A stretch of 6,685 bases of DNA from Alphaproteobacteria bacterium. Its GTDB lineage: Bacteria > Pseudomonadota > Alphaproteobacteria > BOG-932 > Roseiterribacteraceae. This document shows positions 6,030 through 6,685 of the stretch, one piece after another. The notes below the pieces were generated by a model. That model saw nothing but the letters and a program-made list of their open reading frames with translations. It made no database searches and was not told the DNA's origin. The position numbers and the translations under genes are program-made. Within the stretch, counting starts at the first letter, position 1. Each line of letters starts with the position of its first letter. The stretch lies in assembly GCA_903970575.1 (NCBI GenBank), contig CAJCJC010000102.1, forward strand, positions 1-6,685, in the 5' to 3' direction.

Positions 6030-6685
6030 TCAGGCGATCGCGCGGGCGACTTCTTCCACGTCGAACGCCTCGATCACGTCGCCGACTTCGATATTGTCGT
6101 AATTCTCGAACGCCATGCCGCACTCGAAGCCTTCGCGCACCTCGCGGACCTCTTCCTTGAAGCGGCGGAGCGTCTTGAGCGTCCCTTCGTGGATGACGAC
6201 ATTGTCGCGCAGCAGCCGCACCTTGGCGCCACGGCGCACCACGCCTTCGGTCACCATGCAACCCGCGACCTTACCGGCCTTGGTGACGACAAAGATCTGG
6301 CGAATCTCGGCGTTACCCAGGAAGTTTTCGCGCACCGTCGGCGACAGCAGGCCCGACAGCATCGCCTTAACGTCATCCAGAATATTGTAGATGATCGAGT
6401 AATAGCGAATTTCGACGCCGTCGCGTTTCGCGAGCTCCCGCGCCTGCGCGTTGGCGCGAACGTTGAACCCGGCGACGAACCCGCCGGACGCCTTGGCGAG
6501 CGTGATGTCCGATTCATTGATCGCGCCGACGCCCGAATGCAGAACGCGCAGACCGACCTCGTTCTGCTCCTGGCCGAGTTTGCCCAGCGAACTGGCGATG
6601 GCCTCGATCGAGCCGTGAACGTCGCCCTTGATCACCAGCGGCAGTTCCTTGCGTTCGCCGGCCTGAATCTGGTTGAACATCTGCT
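6030..6685 (-). CDS. infB: Translation initiation factor IF-2, C-terminal part
   Basis: About 217 C-terminal residues are visible. The 5' part, including the GTPase domain, lies beyond the right edge. The fragment covers the end of IF2: domain C1, with [14 protein letters not shown] near the start, V-G-A-I-N-E-S-D and G-F-N-V-R. The long linker helix follows around [14 protein letters not shown]. Last comes domain C2, which binds fMet-tRNA, with [25 protein letters not shown] and F-E-C-G. The two cysteines in the A-G-C and E-C-G motifs are conserved in the family. IF2 brings initiator tRNA to the 30S subunit and promotes subunit joining with GTP. The intact stop at 6030 leaves 30 bases to rbfA. 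Residues just before the visible start were not read. Confidence 0.97.
   Translation of the reverse strand, partial: QMFNQIQAGERKELPLVIKGDVHGSIEAIASSLGKLGQEQNEVGLRVLHSGVGAINESDITLAKASGGFVAGFNVRANAQARELAKRDGVEIRYYSIIYNILDDVKAMLSGLLSPTVRENFLGNAEIRQIFVVTKAGKVAGCMVTEGVVRRGAKVRLLRDNVVIHEGTLKTLRRFKEEVREVREGFECGMAFENYDNIEVGDVIEAFDVEEVARAIA

Noticed and set aside
1..6685. Search by eye for CRISPR arrays, insertion sequences, tRNA or rRNA genes
   Set aside because: No spaced direct repeats, transposase motifs, terminal inverted repeats or cloverleaf-like sequences were seen.

Overview
This GC-rich window shows the arrangement of an alphaproteobacterial chromosome, and the protein sequences look most like the Rhodospirillales side of that class. 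That placement is an inference from protein similarity recalled without a search. Most of the window is the conserved translation/RNA-decay cluster infB-rbfA-truB-rpsO-pnp on the minus strand. It is followed, still on the minus strand, by a flavin oxidoreductase gene. A type II toxin-antitoxin pair of the HigBA type converges on it from the plus strand at the left edge.

Layout from left to right: bases 1-64 hold the C-terminal end of a HigB/RelE-like toxin and 83-388 a complete HigA antitoxin, both on plus. A short convergent gap (389-447) holds a weak stem-loop. Bases 448-1845 (minus) encode a 465-residue nitronate-monooxygenase-like flavoprotein with a long C-terminal extension carrying four cysteines. 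The 164-base gap 1846-2009 holds a strong hairpin downstream of pnp and an AT-rich patch that may be a promoter. Then come pnp (2010-4133), a 211-base structured leader (4134-4344), rpsO (4345-4614), truB (4625-5566), rbfA (5574-5999) and the 3' part of infB (6030-6685, cut by the window edge).

The core genes act together. IF2 places the initiator tRNA on the ribosome, RbfA and S15 serve 30S assembly, TruB makes pseudouridine 55 in tRNA, and PNPase degrades mRNA. Spacing is very tight from rbfA through rpsO (7 and 10 bases), which suggests one transcript with coupled translation. The only sizeable gap in the cluster is in front of pnp, and its transcript can fold into a long imperfect hairpin, as expected if pnp is controlled by RNase III and PNPase as in E. 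coli.

I see no clearly new system. The points most worth a second look are the pnp leader hairpin, the Cys motif of the flavoprotein, the absence of a leader in front of rpsO, and the toxin-antitoxin pair beside housekeeping genes.
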